Shown: positions 8,506 through 16,314 of the stretch, one piece after another | Layout: each line of letters opens with the position of its first letter | Numbering within the stretch: position 1 is the first letter of the stretch | Assembly (NCBI GenBank): GCA_903875465.1 | Contig: CAIQWB010000114.1 | Coordinates: forward strand, 1-36,471 | Origin: an uncultured Verrucomicrobia subdivision 3 bacterium | GTDB lineage: Bacteria > Verrucomicrobiota > Verrucomicrobiia > Limisphaerales > UBA11358 | Direction: 5' to 3' | DNA length: 36,471 nt | Notes under the pieces: generated by a model | Database searches by the model: none | What the model saw: only the letters and a program-made list of their open reading frames with translations | Told to the model about the DNA's origin: nothing | Made by a program: the position numbers and the translations under genes

Positions 8506-9393
8506 ATGCTCAAGCTTGAACAGTTGGCCGAATTGCTGGACCACCACCGGGCAGCCGCCAGCGCCGTGGTGCGCGAATTCACCGTAGGCGGCCGGCATTT
8601 CCCCTTTAATACCCGTCCCGCGGTAATGGGCGTGGTCAATCTCTCGGCGGATTCCTGGTATCGGGAAAGTGTGTGCCTGACGGCCGCCAGCGCCATTCAG
8701 CGGGGCATCACACTCGCGGCCCAAGGGGCCGATATGGTGGATGTGGGGGCGGAATCGACTCTGGCGCAGGCGGCGCGGGTGGATGAGGCGGCCCAAAACT
8801 CCCAACTCCTGCCGGTGATTCGGGAATTGCGCGCGGCCAAGGTGCTGGTTTCGGTGGAGACGTATCAGCCCGCCGTGACGCGGGCCTGCCTGGAGGCGGG
8901 GGCCAATATTCTGAATCTCACCGGCACGGATCGCAGTGACGAACTATTTCGGTTGGTGGCGGAGCATGACGCGGCGGTGATCATTTGCCATGTGCAGGGT
9001 AAAAATGTGCGGGAGGTGGGGGACTTTGATTTTGGCAGTGATCCCACGCAGATGTTGCATGATTACTTCGCGCGCCAGATTGAGCTGGCCCAGAAAAACG
9101 GGGTCGAGAAAATCTTCATTGATCCCGGGCTGGGGTTTTATTACCGCAATTTGCAGGACAGCGCGGTGCGGGTGCGGCATCAAATGAATGTATTCTTAAA
9201 TACCTTCCGGCTGCGCACTCTGGGCTTTCCGGTGTGTCATGCCCTGCCCCACGCGTTTGAATATTTTGGCGAGGAGGTGCGGTGTGCGGAACCGTTTTTT
9301 GCGGTGCTGGCGGCGCTGGGCAAAACGGATTTGTTTCGCACGCACGAAGTAAGCCGGGTCCGGGGGGTGTTGGACACCTTGCGGGTTTTCTGA
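8506..9393 (+). CDS. Dihydropteroate-synthase-like TIM-barrel protein with altered active site
   Basis: A 295-residue protein of the pterin-binding family. MGVVNLSADS (41-50) matches FolP MGILNVTPDS. VDVGAEST (78-85) matches IDVGGEST. FIDPGLGF (204-211) matches LLDPGFGF. RTHEV (278-282) matches RVHDV. Comparison with E. coli FolP, made from memory, shows losses. The Arg after GEST is Leu86. The pterin-site Asp is Glu118. The SRK motif that binds substrate phosphate and p-aminobenzoate is replaced around 243-249 (VCHALPH). An extra N-terminal 35 residues precede the domain. The ATG at 8506 has a weak GGAG upstream. It may be a non-folate paralogue or a highly diverged synthase. No folate genes adjoin it. 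Confidence 0.75.
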   Translation: MLKLEQLAELLDHHRAAASAVVREFTVGGRHFPFNTRPAVMGVVNLSADSWYRESVCLTAASAIQRGITLAAQGADMVDVGAESTLAQAARVDEAAQNSQLLPVIRELRAAKVLVSVETYQPAVTRACLEAGANILNLTGTDRSDELFRLVAEHDAAVIICHVQGKNVREVGDFDFGSDPTQMLHDYFARQIELAQKNGVEKIFIDPGLGFYYRNLQDSAVRVRHQMNVFLNTFRLRTLGFPVCHALPHAFEYFGEEVRCAEPFFAVLAALGKTDLFRTHEVSRVRGVLDTLRVF

Positions 9394-9410
9394 GAGCCGG
9401 CCAGCAATAA

Positions 9411-10394
9411 TCAAATTCGGCGGCAGAGAAAGACGCCTTCTTCGGTGGATGGGGTGATCCACTGTTGCAGGACTTGCAGTCCATGGGCGGCCAGGGCGGA
9501 CTGAACCCGGTCCGGGGTGTAGCGATAGGAGAAGAAGAGGCGAACGGCGGAGCCGGTCGGAAATTCAAAAACGTCGGTTTCGATTTCGATGCGGCAGGGA
9601 CGGGTGAAGTGAAATTGTCCGACCAGGCGTTGCAGTCCGCTGGCGGGATCGGCTTCGATCTCGAAGCGAAATTCCCCATCGCCACGTTCCACGCCCAAAT
9701 CCAGCAGGAAGGTGAGCAGCCACTCGCGGGTGGGGGCATTATCATACTGGGGGAAAATTTTTTGGACGCCGGCGGTATAATCGGGGCCAGGAGCTAAATT
9801 AGCGCTAAACAGCATAAAATCGCCGATTTTCAGCAAGGAGGCGAGGCGGGGAAGGATGCTGGAGGGCTCGAAATTGGGGATCATGCCGAAGAAAGTGAAC
9901 AGGCGGGTGGCCTGGGGGGCCAAGGTTTCGGCGAAGACTTCCGGGAGGTCGGTGGCGGCGGCCAGGTCGAAAACGAGGGGGTGACAGCGCTCCGGGGGGA
10001 CCACGGCCAAGGCGGCCTGGCGGGCGATCAGGACGAGGGCACTGGCGACATCGCAGGGGGCGTACCCGGCGGTGTGACCGGCGGCGGTCAGTTGTTTGAG
10101 CAGGCGGGTGTCTTTCTGGCCGCCACCACAGCCAAGGCCGACGACAACGACTTGAGGGGTCGCGATTTGGGCGGCGGCGGCGGAGAAGCTTTGTTCGTAA
10201 ACGGCCAGGCAATCGGCGTCGTTGCGGGTGGGGGAGTAGATTTGATGCAGGGCGAGCCACTTTTGGGCCTGCTTCACGCTGTCGTAATGAAACTTGTGGT
10301 TTACCTGACGGGTGCGCAGGGAGTTCAGCAGGTCCTGCCGGACTTGGTCCGGGAACTGGCTGGGGTGGATGGCGAGGTGGACGAGGGGGTTCAT
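9411..10394 (-). CDS. EgtD-like SAM-dependent methyltransferase (Methyltransf_33)
   Basis: A 327-residue protein resembling the histidine-specific methyltransferase family (EgtD and relatives). It has an N-terminal FHYDSVKQAQKWLAL region. The SAM loop is GLGCGGGQKDTRLLKQL (86-102). FTFFGMIPNFEP (167-178) is the counterpart of the EgtD glycine-asparagine loop. The C-terminal beta-rich section includes VFEFPTGSAVRLFFSYRY. EgtD trimethylates histidine for ergothioneine, but no egtB-type sulfoxide synthase is nearby and the substrate-pocket residues cannot be confirmed by eye. The ATG overlaps the toxin stop codon (ATGA), which suggests translational coupling. An in-frame extension upstream would overlap the whole 3' end of the toxin gene. 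Confidence 0.75.
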   Translation of the reverse strand: MNPLVHLAIHPSQFPDQVRQDLLNSLRTRQVNHKFHYDSVKQAQKWLALHQIYSPTRNDADCLAVYEQSFSAAAAQIATPQVVVVGLGCGGGQKDTRLLKQLTAAGHTAGYAPCDVASALVLIARQAALAVVPPERCHPLVFDLAAATDLPEVFAETLAPQATRLFTFFGMIPNFEPSSILPRLASLLKIGDFMLFSANLAPGPDYTAGVQKIFPQYDNAPTREWLLTFLLDLGVERGDGEFRFEIEADPASGLQRLVGQFHFTRPCRIEIETDVFEFPTGSAVRLFFSYRYTPDRVQSALAAHGLQVLQQWITPSTEEGVFLCRRI

Positions 10395-10891
10395 GGGGAG
10401 ATGGGTCCGGCTGGTCGCCGGTTTTGGTCGCGAAGCAGTGCCGCACGCATCAATTCCGGATCGAGCCGGACATTCGTTAGGCGCAACTTGGCGATGACGG
10501 CGGGAAGGTCGATCAGGTCGCGGGCGGCCGCCAGTTCCAACAAGCCGATGGTGCCGACCACCGCAAGTCCGCACTGGATTGCGGCTCTTCGCCCGGCACG
10601 GTCATCGATTAAAATGGCAGCGGCATGAATTTCCTGGGCTAGAGAAATCGCCTCCGTTTCGCCGGGATCAATATTCAGGGTTAGGTTGAGCGCCTTGGGC
10701 GACTGCACCGATACCCAATCGGGCAAACTGGCTGCCCATTGGCGCATGCTTGGCGGGGTATTCGCCTGCTGAAGTTCCCGAAAAACGGTTGGAGTAATGA
10801 TGATGTGCCGGAAGAGATCCGGCAGGAGACCCTCCGCACCGCATAAGACCAGATAATGCAGGGGGGAAGTATCAGAAACCACCACGCTCAC
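10391..10891 (-). CDS. PIN-domain toxin (DUF3368 type)
   Basis: A 166-residue PIN-domain ribonuclease of the DUF3368/COG2405 group. The acidic metal ligands are recognisable: Asp7 in VVVSDTSPL, Glu39 in VFREL, Glu78/Glu80 in DPGETEAISLA, and Asp96/Asp97 in ILIDDRAGR. The family motif VVGTIGLLELA follows at 111-121. The start is a GTG that overlaps the antitoxin stop (GTGA). Position behind a UPF0175-type gene matches the known UPF0175/DUF3368 type II toxin-antitoxin arrangement. RNA cleavage activity is inferred from the family. Confidence 0.85.
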   Translation of the reverse strand: MSVVVSDTSPLHYLVLCGAEGLLPDLFRHIIITPTVFRELQQANTPPSMRQWAASLPDWVSVQSPKALNLTLNIDPGETEAISLAQEIHAAAILIDDRAGRRAAIQCGLAVVGTIGLLELAAARDLIDLPAVIAKLRLTNVRLDPELMRAALLRDQNRRPAGPISP

Positions 10892-11154
10892 GAAGGCGAG
10901 AGGAGGTTGGCCAAAGTGACCTGGTCGGCAGCCAAATCTTCGGCAGAATAATTCAACAGGACAGCATGTTCGTTTAAGAACGTTTCCGTTTGCCAGTAAT
11001 CAAGCCCCAGCAGCATCCCGACTTGCCGCTGTGTGAGGCGACCAGTCCGATATCCCTCCACGGCGGCATCTGCCATAACATGGCGACCGACTGCGGCTGG
11101 GGTTCCACCCCATTGCCGCGCGATGTGATCGGGCATTTCCATGATGACCTGCAT
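10888..11154 (-). CDS. UPF0175-family antitoxin
   Basis: A small protein of 88 residues beginning at the ATG at 11154 (MQVIMEMPDHIARQW). The helical body YRTGRLTQRQVGMLLGLDYW and a hydrophobic, acidic C-terminus with NYSAEDL are typical of UPF0175 (COG2886) antitoxins. The helix-turn-helix-like segment probably binds the operon's own promoter. The frame stays open upstream to 11298, but that stretch is Pro-rich and unlike the family. It overlaps the toxin start by four bases. Autoregulation is inferred, and no clear operator was identified. Confidence 0.8.
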   Translation of the reverse strand: MQVIMEMPDHIARQWGGTPAAVGRHVMADAAVEGYRTGRLTQRQVGMLLGLDYWQTETFLNEHAVLLNYSAEDLAADQVTLANLLSPS

Positions 11155-11201
11155 AGACGTGAAACGATAGCACAACTCTGGCATCCCGTGCAATTTGCTT
11201 C

Positions 11202-12581
11202 TTAGTGATGGCCAACCCCCAAGCGGGGGCGGTTTTGGTATTTTTCGTAGAGCCGGGTGTGGCGGCTGGAGAGGTTGATTTCGTGGCCGGCTATCCACAG
11301 GCGCTGCACGCTGGTCTGGAGGTCGAAGATACTGCCGTTACAAATGAAGAAGGTGGCGTCGCGCCCGGGCTCGAGGGTGCCGAGGCGGTCGGCGACGCCC
11401 AGGCATTGGGCGGGGTAGAGGGTCAGGCCTTTAAGGGCTTCCTCCTCGGGATAACCAAACGCGATGGCCTGGGCGGCGTGGTACGGGAGGTTCCGGGCCA
11501 TGGCGGCTTCAAAGGCGCTGCCGCCGGTGGAAAAGATCACGGTCACCCCGGCCTGCCGCAAGACTTCCGGGGCGGTGTAGTGGACATCCAGCGGTTCGGT
11601 GTCCCGGACGGGTTGGGTGAAGACTTGCTCGTAAATTACGGGGATGTGGTTGGTGGCCAGCAGACGGGCGACCCGCCAGGCATCCATGCCCCCGGCCAGC
11701 ACCATCTGGAGATGGTTGGTGAGGGACCAGTTGACGGCGGACTTAATCTGGCGGAGTTCCCCGGCATGAATGACCACGGGAACCTCACCACGCAACGCGG
11801 GCAGCATGCCTTCCCACGCGGGCACCAAGGTGGGGGGATGGGCACTGCTGCGGGCGCGGGCGTAGGCGCGGGCATCATCGAAGAAGTTTTGGATGGCGGC
11901 CACCCGGCGGCGGCGTTCCTTGTCCTGATCGGCCAGGGAGGTGGCTTTGGCGGGATCGGCCAATTTTTCCTTGGGGGTGGTATCCAGGCCGAACTCGGGC
12001 CAGAACAGGTGCAGGGCGACCGGTCTTTTCACGAGCATTTGTTCCCAGGTCCAGCCGTCCATGGACATCAGGGCGGACTGGCCGGCGACGATTTTGCCCT
12101 GGGGCACAGGCTCGAAATAGGTGATGCCGTTGGCGCGGGTAACGGGGAGGAGTTCGGAATCGGGATTGACGGCGATCCAGGATTCCACATCCGGCGTGAA
12201 ATCGCCGACTTCGTTCAAATCCTGGCTGGCCCGGATGGCTTCGACTTCGGTGAGGCCGAGGGCGGAATCGACGGCGATGAGGCCGGGATAGAGCTGGGCG
12301 CCTTTGAGGTCGATGGTGGTAGTGTCGGCCGGCAAGGCGGGTGGGGCTTCGCCGCGAGCGGGATCGTAAACGCCGGTGATACGGTTTGAGGAGACTAACA
12401 AAATGCCATTGGTCATCGTGCCGTGGCTGGCGGTATGGATGATGCCGTTGGTGAAGAGGAGGGTTTGGGCGCGGAGTACAGGAATGGGGGCAAGGGATAG
12501 GAAAGCCAAAAGGAGGGCCAAGCGGAAAGGGATGCCGAGGGTGGTCGGGTGGTTATTTCGTGGCAACTGGCTGCGGGTCAC
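11202..12581 (-). CDS. Secreted amidohydrolase-family protein lacking the HxH metal motif
   Basis: A composite-domain amidohydrolase (COG1228-like) of about 459 residues. An N-terminal hydrophobic segment (RLALLLAFLSLAPIPVLRAQ) is a signal peptide. The beta-sandwich parts (GILLVSSNRITGVYD at the front, LGTLEPGRDATFFI at the back) and the barrel are recognisable. Where active members have PGxIDxHxH, this one reads YPGLIAVDSALGL, and the late catalytic Asp is also not evident (VTVIFSTGGS). The start is uncertain. GTG at 12581 is chosen, with TTG at 12566 and 12521 possible. The frame upstream runs through an intergenic hairpin element and is discounted. It follows the larger amidohydrolase gene on the same strand after about 220 bases. 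Confidence 0.75.
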   Translation of the reverse strand: MTRSQLPRNNHPTTLGIPFRLALLLAFLSLAPIPVLRAQTLLFTNGIIHTASHGTMTNGILLVSSNRITGVYDPARGEAPPALPADTTTIDLKGAQLYPGLIAVDSALGLTEVEAIRASQDLNEVGDFTPDVESWIAVNPDSELLPVTRANGITYFEPVPQGKIVAGQSALMSMDGWTWEQMLVKRPVALHLFWPEFGLDTTPKEKLADPAKATSLADQDKERRRRVAAIQNFFDDARAYARARSSAHPPTLVPAWEGMLPALRGEVPVVIHAGELRQIKSAVNWSLTNHLQMVLAGGMDAWRVARLLATNHIPVIYEQVFTQPVRDTEPLDVHYTAPEVLRQAGVTVIFSTGGSAFEAAMARNLPYHAAQAIAFGYPEEEALKGLTLYPAQCLGVADRLGTLEPGRDATFFICNGSIFDLQTSVQRLWIAGHEINLSSRHTRLYEKYQNRPRLGVGHH

Positions 12582-12703
12582 AGACCCGGGCTCCGGGGTG
12601 CGGCGCCCGGACGGGAGGTGGACGACGCATTGGGCGGGGCGGGCGGAGGCAAAGCGCTGCCGGCTGCCAGCCGGCGATACCGCCGATTGACAATCGGCGC
12701 TAC
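12571..12703. repeat. Intergenic hairpin cassette, copy 1
   Basis: An ordered set of palindromes: CGGGTC-ACA-GACCCG, then GCCGGCTGCCAGCCGGC (12659-12675), then GCCGATTGACAATCGGC (12682-12698) followed by GCTAC. The same order and intervening words such as GACGGGAGGT recur at 15951-16085. It may overlap the very 5' end of the downstream amidohydrolase gene, depending on the true start. Confidence 0.8.
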
Positions 12704-12763
12704 GGTGGAGATGGTCTCGGGGGTGGTTGGTGATCCCCATGTGCATGGTGCTAGCGACGGGCT

Positions 12764-12799
12764 GCGGGTCACCGACCGGCGCTCCGGAGGCAAAGGGGG
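12764..12799. repeat. Partial hairpin cassette copy
   Basis: GGGCTGCGGGTCACCGACCG and the following GCTCCGG repeat the first part of the cassette at 12571 and 15951. It stops just before the stop codon of the large amidohydrolase gene at 12800. Only the first palindrome is present, so this is a fragment. Confidence 0.5.
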
Positions 12800-15781
12800 T
12801 CATTGGGCACCTCCCTGGTGGTTTTGCTGGTCGAGGCAGTCGCGGTCGACGTTATCGTATTGGTGTTCGAGGGACACAGTGAAGAACGATTTCCCATGGT
12901 CGCCGCCGCCATCGCCGCCGCCACCGCCGGAAAGTTTGGCAATTTTTTTAGCTTTGGCGAGGAGGGCGTCATATTCCGGTTGCAAGCGGAGGGTGCGGGC
13001 GGCATCCAGTGCGCGGTCGAAATATTGCCGGCCATCGATCCACGTTTGCTGGCAGATGGTGGTGGAAGCGAGCGGGGCCTGCGACCAGAGGACAAAGTCG
13101 GCGTCCTTGCCGGGTTCGAGGGAACCGGTGAACTGGTCGATGTGCAGTTGCCTGGCGGCATTGAGGGAGACAAATTTAAAGGCCTCGGCGGGCGGGGTGC
13201 CGCCGTATTTCACGGCCTTGGCGGCTTCCAAATACAGGGTGCGGGCCAGCTCGGAGGAATCGGAGTTGAAGGTCACAGTCACCCCGTGATCATGGAGCAA
13301 ACTGCCGTTGTACGGGATGGCGTCGTAGACTTCAAACTTGTAGGCCCACCAGTCGGAGAAGGTGGAGACGCCGATGCCGGCGGCGGCGAGTTCATCGGCA
13401 ATTTTATAGGCTTCCAATCCGTGCTGGAACGTGGCGATGCGCACGCCGAAACTTTGCATGAGGCGGGTGAGCATGAGGAGCTCATCCTGCCGGTAGCCAT
13501 GGCAATGAATGAGGCGGGTGCCGTTGATGATTTCACCGATGGCTTCCAATTCCAAATCGCGGCGCGGGGCCAGGCCACCGTTACGCCGGTAATGGTCCCA
13601 GGCAGCGAGATATTGCCGGGCGGCGGTGAAGCGGTTGTTGTCGAACGTTTGCACGCCCATGCGGGTTTGGGGAAACCGGGTGACGAACTTCTCGCCCCAG
13701 TTGGATTGTTTCACATTTTCGCCGAGGGCAAATTTGATGCCTTGGGGGGCATGGGGATAAATCAAGTCGTCAGGGCCATCGCCGTCGCGGAGTTTGATGA
13801 CACAATTCTGGCCACCGATGGGATTGGCGGAGCCATGGAGCAAATTCACCATGGTCACCCCGCCGGCGAGCTGGCGGCGGAGGTTGGGGCTTTCGGAATT
13901 GACCACGTCACGAATGCGAACCATGGCGCTGGAGGGCAGCGTGGATTCGTTGACGAGGCCAAGAATATCGCTATGACTGTGGCAGTCGATGATGCCCGGG
14001 GTGAGGGTGCCGCCAGCGGCATCGAGGATGAACGCATTCGCAGGAATGTCGGAAAGATGCGGGCCCACGGCAATGATCTTGCCGCCGGAAGCCAGCAGGT
14101 CGGCGTTGGTTAAAATGCCTTGCGGTCCCTCGGTCCAAATGATGGCGTGGCGCACCAGGACCGCCGGCGGGTTGGTAATGGCTCCCCGCCCCTCCAGGGG
14201 CGAATGAGCCACCCGGATTTTCTGGGCGTCACGTAATTTATCGGCGTCCGATTTTTTATTTTCATCGGTTTTGCCAGCGATGGTATTGGTTCTCGAGTTG
14301 GTGCTGGCACCCACGGCGACCTGGTTGGTGGGACTATCGCTTTGGGCTGTGGAGGCAGCGGGCGGCTTCTCGCCTTCGGGGGGCAGCGGGAAATTGCGGC
14401 CATCCACCCAGACGGCGGTAACTTTGGCGGCGGGGTCAAAATAACTGCCGCCGGTGACCACCGTGAGATTGGCGATGCGGCCCGGTTCCAGTGTGCCGAG
14501 CACCTGATCCACCCCGCACAACCGTGCGGGCACAGTGGTGAGGGCAGCGAGTGCGTCGGTCTCACTCAGGCCACGGTCGAGCGCGAGCCGGAGGTTGGGG
14601 CGGAAGTCCTTGGGGTCGGCCAAGCCGCGCGTGGTGAGGGCGATGTCGAGGCCCTGCTGGCGGAGCACGGCGGGGTTTTCCGGGGCCCAATCCCAGGCGC
14701 GCAAGGGTTCCAAGGTGACTTGGGTCCAGTCGTCCTCATCGGGCATTTGGGGGAGCGTGGGGAAATTGACAGGGACGATGAAGGTGGCTCCGGTGTGTCT
14801 GGCCAAATCGGGCCGGCGCCATTCCTGGCCGCTGGCAAGGAGGGCGAAGTTCAGGCGCAGTTCCCCGGCGATCCGGGCGGCACGGTCATCCATCAAGACA
14901 CTGCCGGGCTCGAACAGGACGGGCATTTGGCGCTGGGCGGCGGGAGTGAGGGCCTCGAGGGCGGGATTATACTCGGGACGCGGGCGGCCGGTGGGGTGTT
15001 GCTGATAATCGGCGTGGTTGGCGAGATAATATTGGGTGTCGAAAAAAGTTTGGCGCACGGCGGCGATCACCCCCATGAGGGAACCGGGGAACGTGGCATC
15101 GTCGTTATCGTGGGTGTCGAAGGCAATGTGTTGGAAAACGTCGGGCCGGAGGATGGCGTCGTTGGGGTCGCCGTCGGATAATTGGACGAAGGCGCTGGTG
15201 CCTTGGAAGATGCCCCGGCCAGGCACGACGAGCGCGGCGGTGAAACCGAGTTCGCGCAGGCCGGCGACATTTTTTGTCGTGGGAGAATAGGTGCGGGCGG
15301 CACGGTATTCCGGGGTAAAACCGGGCCAGAAAGCGCCGGGGCTGGATTTGGCGGCGGCATTGTTCTCGGTGGTGGTGCCGAAAAAGCGGTAGCCACCGGC
15401 CGTCAAACTCGCATGGGAAACCGGTTCGATGTCATCCGTATTGACCGGAGCACGGGCATTGCCGGGCACGAAGTCCGATTCGATAAAGCCGGCGTAGATG
15501 GTATTGCTGTGCATGTCCCAAACCCGGGCGTCATCGGGAATGGCAATGTTGGCGCCGACGGCCTGGATGTAACCATCGCGCAGCAGGAGCGTGCCATTGG
15601 TGATGGTTTCGCCGGGACGGACGACCACATTGCCACCGACGAGCGCGTGGATGCCGGGCGGCAGCGGGCGGAAGCCGGGGGGGCGCAATTCGTCAGCCTG
15701 GGCGATCCCCAGCGTACAAAGAAAGGTGAGGCTGCCCTGGAGGAGGGATACCAAACGCCATGGCCGGTTGAAACTAGTCAC
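12800..15781 (-). CDS. Secreted tandem-domain amidohydrolase (degenerate N-half, intact C-half)
   Basis: About 993 residues from the GTG at 15781, with a signal peptide ending near IAQA/DE. Two amidohydrolase modules are fused. In the N-terminal module (about 35-465) the metal-binding HxH position reads YAGFIESDF. The second module (about 535-925) has TPGIIDCHSHSD with His601/His603, His759/His761 in LIHCHGYR, His787 in TFQHGLEA and Asp841 in FNSDSS, a full ligand set. A Ser/Asn/Lys-rich linker joins them. The C-terminus has a Gly/Asp-rich patch (GGGGGDGGGDHGK). A TTG at 15832 is an alternative start. The substrate is unknown; the family includes imidazolonepropionase- and prolidase-like enzymes. 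It is followed by a second degenerate family member. Confidence 0.85.
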   Translation of the reverse strand: MTSFNRPWRLVSLLQGSLTFLCTLGIAQADELRPPGFRPLPPGIHALVGGNVVVRPGETITNGTLLLRDGYIQAVGANIAIPDDARVWDMHSNTIYAGFIESDFVPGNARAPVNTDDIEPVSHASLTAGGYRFFGTTTENNAAAKSSPGAFWPGFTPEYRAARTYSPTTKNVAGLRELGFTAALVVPGRGIFQGTSAFVQLSDGDPNDAILRPDVFQHIAFDTHDNDDATFPGSLMGVIAAVRQTFFDTQYYLANHADYQQHPTGRPRPEYNPALEALTPAAQRQMPVLFEPGSVLMDDRAARIAGELRLNFALLASGQEWRRPDLARHTGATFIVPVNFPTLPQMPDEDDWTQVTLEPLRAWDWAPENPAVLRQQGLDIALTTRGLADPKDFRPNLRLALDRGLSETDALAALTTVPARLCGVDQVLGTLEPGRIANLTVVTGGSYFDPAAKVTAVWVDGRNFPLPPEGEKPPAASTAQSDSPTNQVAVGASTNSRTNTIAGKTDENKKSDADKLRDAQKIRVAHSPLEGRGAITNPPAVLVRHAIIWTEGPQGILTNADLLASGGKIIAVGPHLSDIPANAFILDAAGGTLTPGIIDCHSHSDILGLVNESTLPSSAMVRIRDVVNSESPNLRRQLAGGVTMVNLLHGSANPIGGQNCVIKLRDGDGPDDLIYPHAPQGIKFALGENVKQSNWGEKFVTRFPQTRMGVQTFDNNRFTAARQYLAAWDHYRRNGGLAPRRDLELEAIGEIINGTRLIHCHGYRQDELLMLTRLMQSFGVRIATFQHGLEAYKIADELAAAGIGVSTFSDWWAYKFEVYDAIPYNGSLLHDHGVTVTFNSDSSELARTLYLEAAKAVKYGGTPPAEAFKFVSLNAARQLHIDQFTGSLEPGKDADFVLWSQAPLASTTICQQTWIDGRQYFDRALDAARTLRLQPEYDALLAKAKKIAKLSGGGGGDGGGDHGKSFFTVSLEHQYDNVDRDCLDQQNHQGGAQ

Positions 15782-15950
15782 GGGATGGCAGAGTGGGAGG
15801 AAATCCGCGAAAAGGCAAGCGGCTTGAAACAAAGCGGGGTGGTATAAGAACTGTGAAGCTGACTGCGGGGCTAAGAGGCGGTTAGCTTACGCGGCAGTCA
15901 AGGGTGGGGTACGTCGGCTGAGGTTCGGACTTTTGCTGGTTGGTCAACGG

Positions 15951-16085
15951 GCTGCGGGTCGCGGACCCGCGGTCCGGCATGCTTCTCATAGACGGGAGGT
16001 AGAAGGTGCATCGGGCTTGGTGGGTTGACTTGAGGCTATGCCGGCTGCCAGCCGGCGGTACAGCCGATTGCCAATCGGCGCTACG
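15951..16085. repeat. Intergenic hairpin cassette, copy 2
   Basis: The same order of palindromes as at 12571: CGGGTCGCGGACCCG (15955-15969), GCCGGCTGCCAGCCGGC (16040-16056), GCCGATTGCCAATCGGC (16063-16079), then GCTAC. The stems are conserved while the spacers vary, as expected of an extragenic structural repeat. It occupies the 533-base gap between the amidohydrolase and hypothetical genes. The rest of the gap holds only the hairpins at 16151-16195. Confidence 0.85.
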
Positions 16086-16150
16086 TGGCAGGTGGTCCGC
16101 AGACACACCAGAGAGCAATGTTGGGATAGCAATTTTACGTTGAACATTAA

Positions 16151-16195
16151 CACCGGGCGGGACGCCCGGTGCCACGGCAGGCAGGATGCCTGCCG
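16151..16195. repeat. Double hairpin (REP-like)
   Basis: Two perfect 9-bp stems with three-base GGA loops stand next to each other: CACCGGGCG/CGCCCGGTG (16151-16171) and CGGCAGGCA/TGCCTGCCG (16175-16195). No T-run follows either, so a terminator role is not obvious. The design differs from the cassette at 15951. Confidence 0.8.
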
Positions 16196-16314
16196 CTACA
16201 GGAACGGATAGTCATGCGGCGTTAGGATGGAGGTGATGGGAGGTTGGCCGCCATCTTCGTAACAACGCGCGCAGTTCGGCCGGGCAAAACTCGACAAATG
16301 GCGGCGGGCAAGCC

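Noticed and set aside
11205-12389. 394-codon plus-strand open frame
   Set aside because: It is antisense to the amidohydrolase gene, Gly-rich, and resembles no protein family. The reverse-strand frame has clear domain motifs.
12803-14113. 436-codon plus-strand open frame
   Set aside because: It is antisense to the intact amidohydrolase module, with shadow-type composition.
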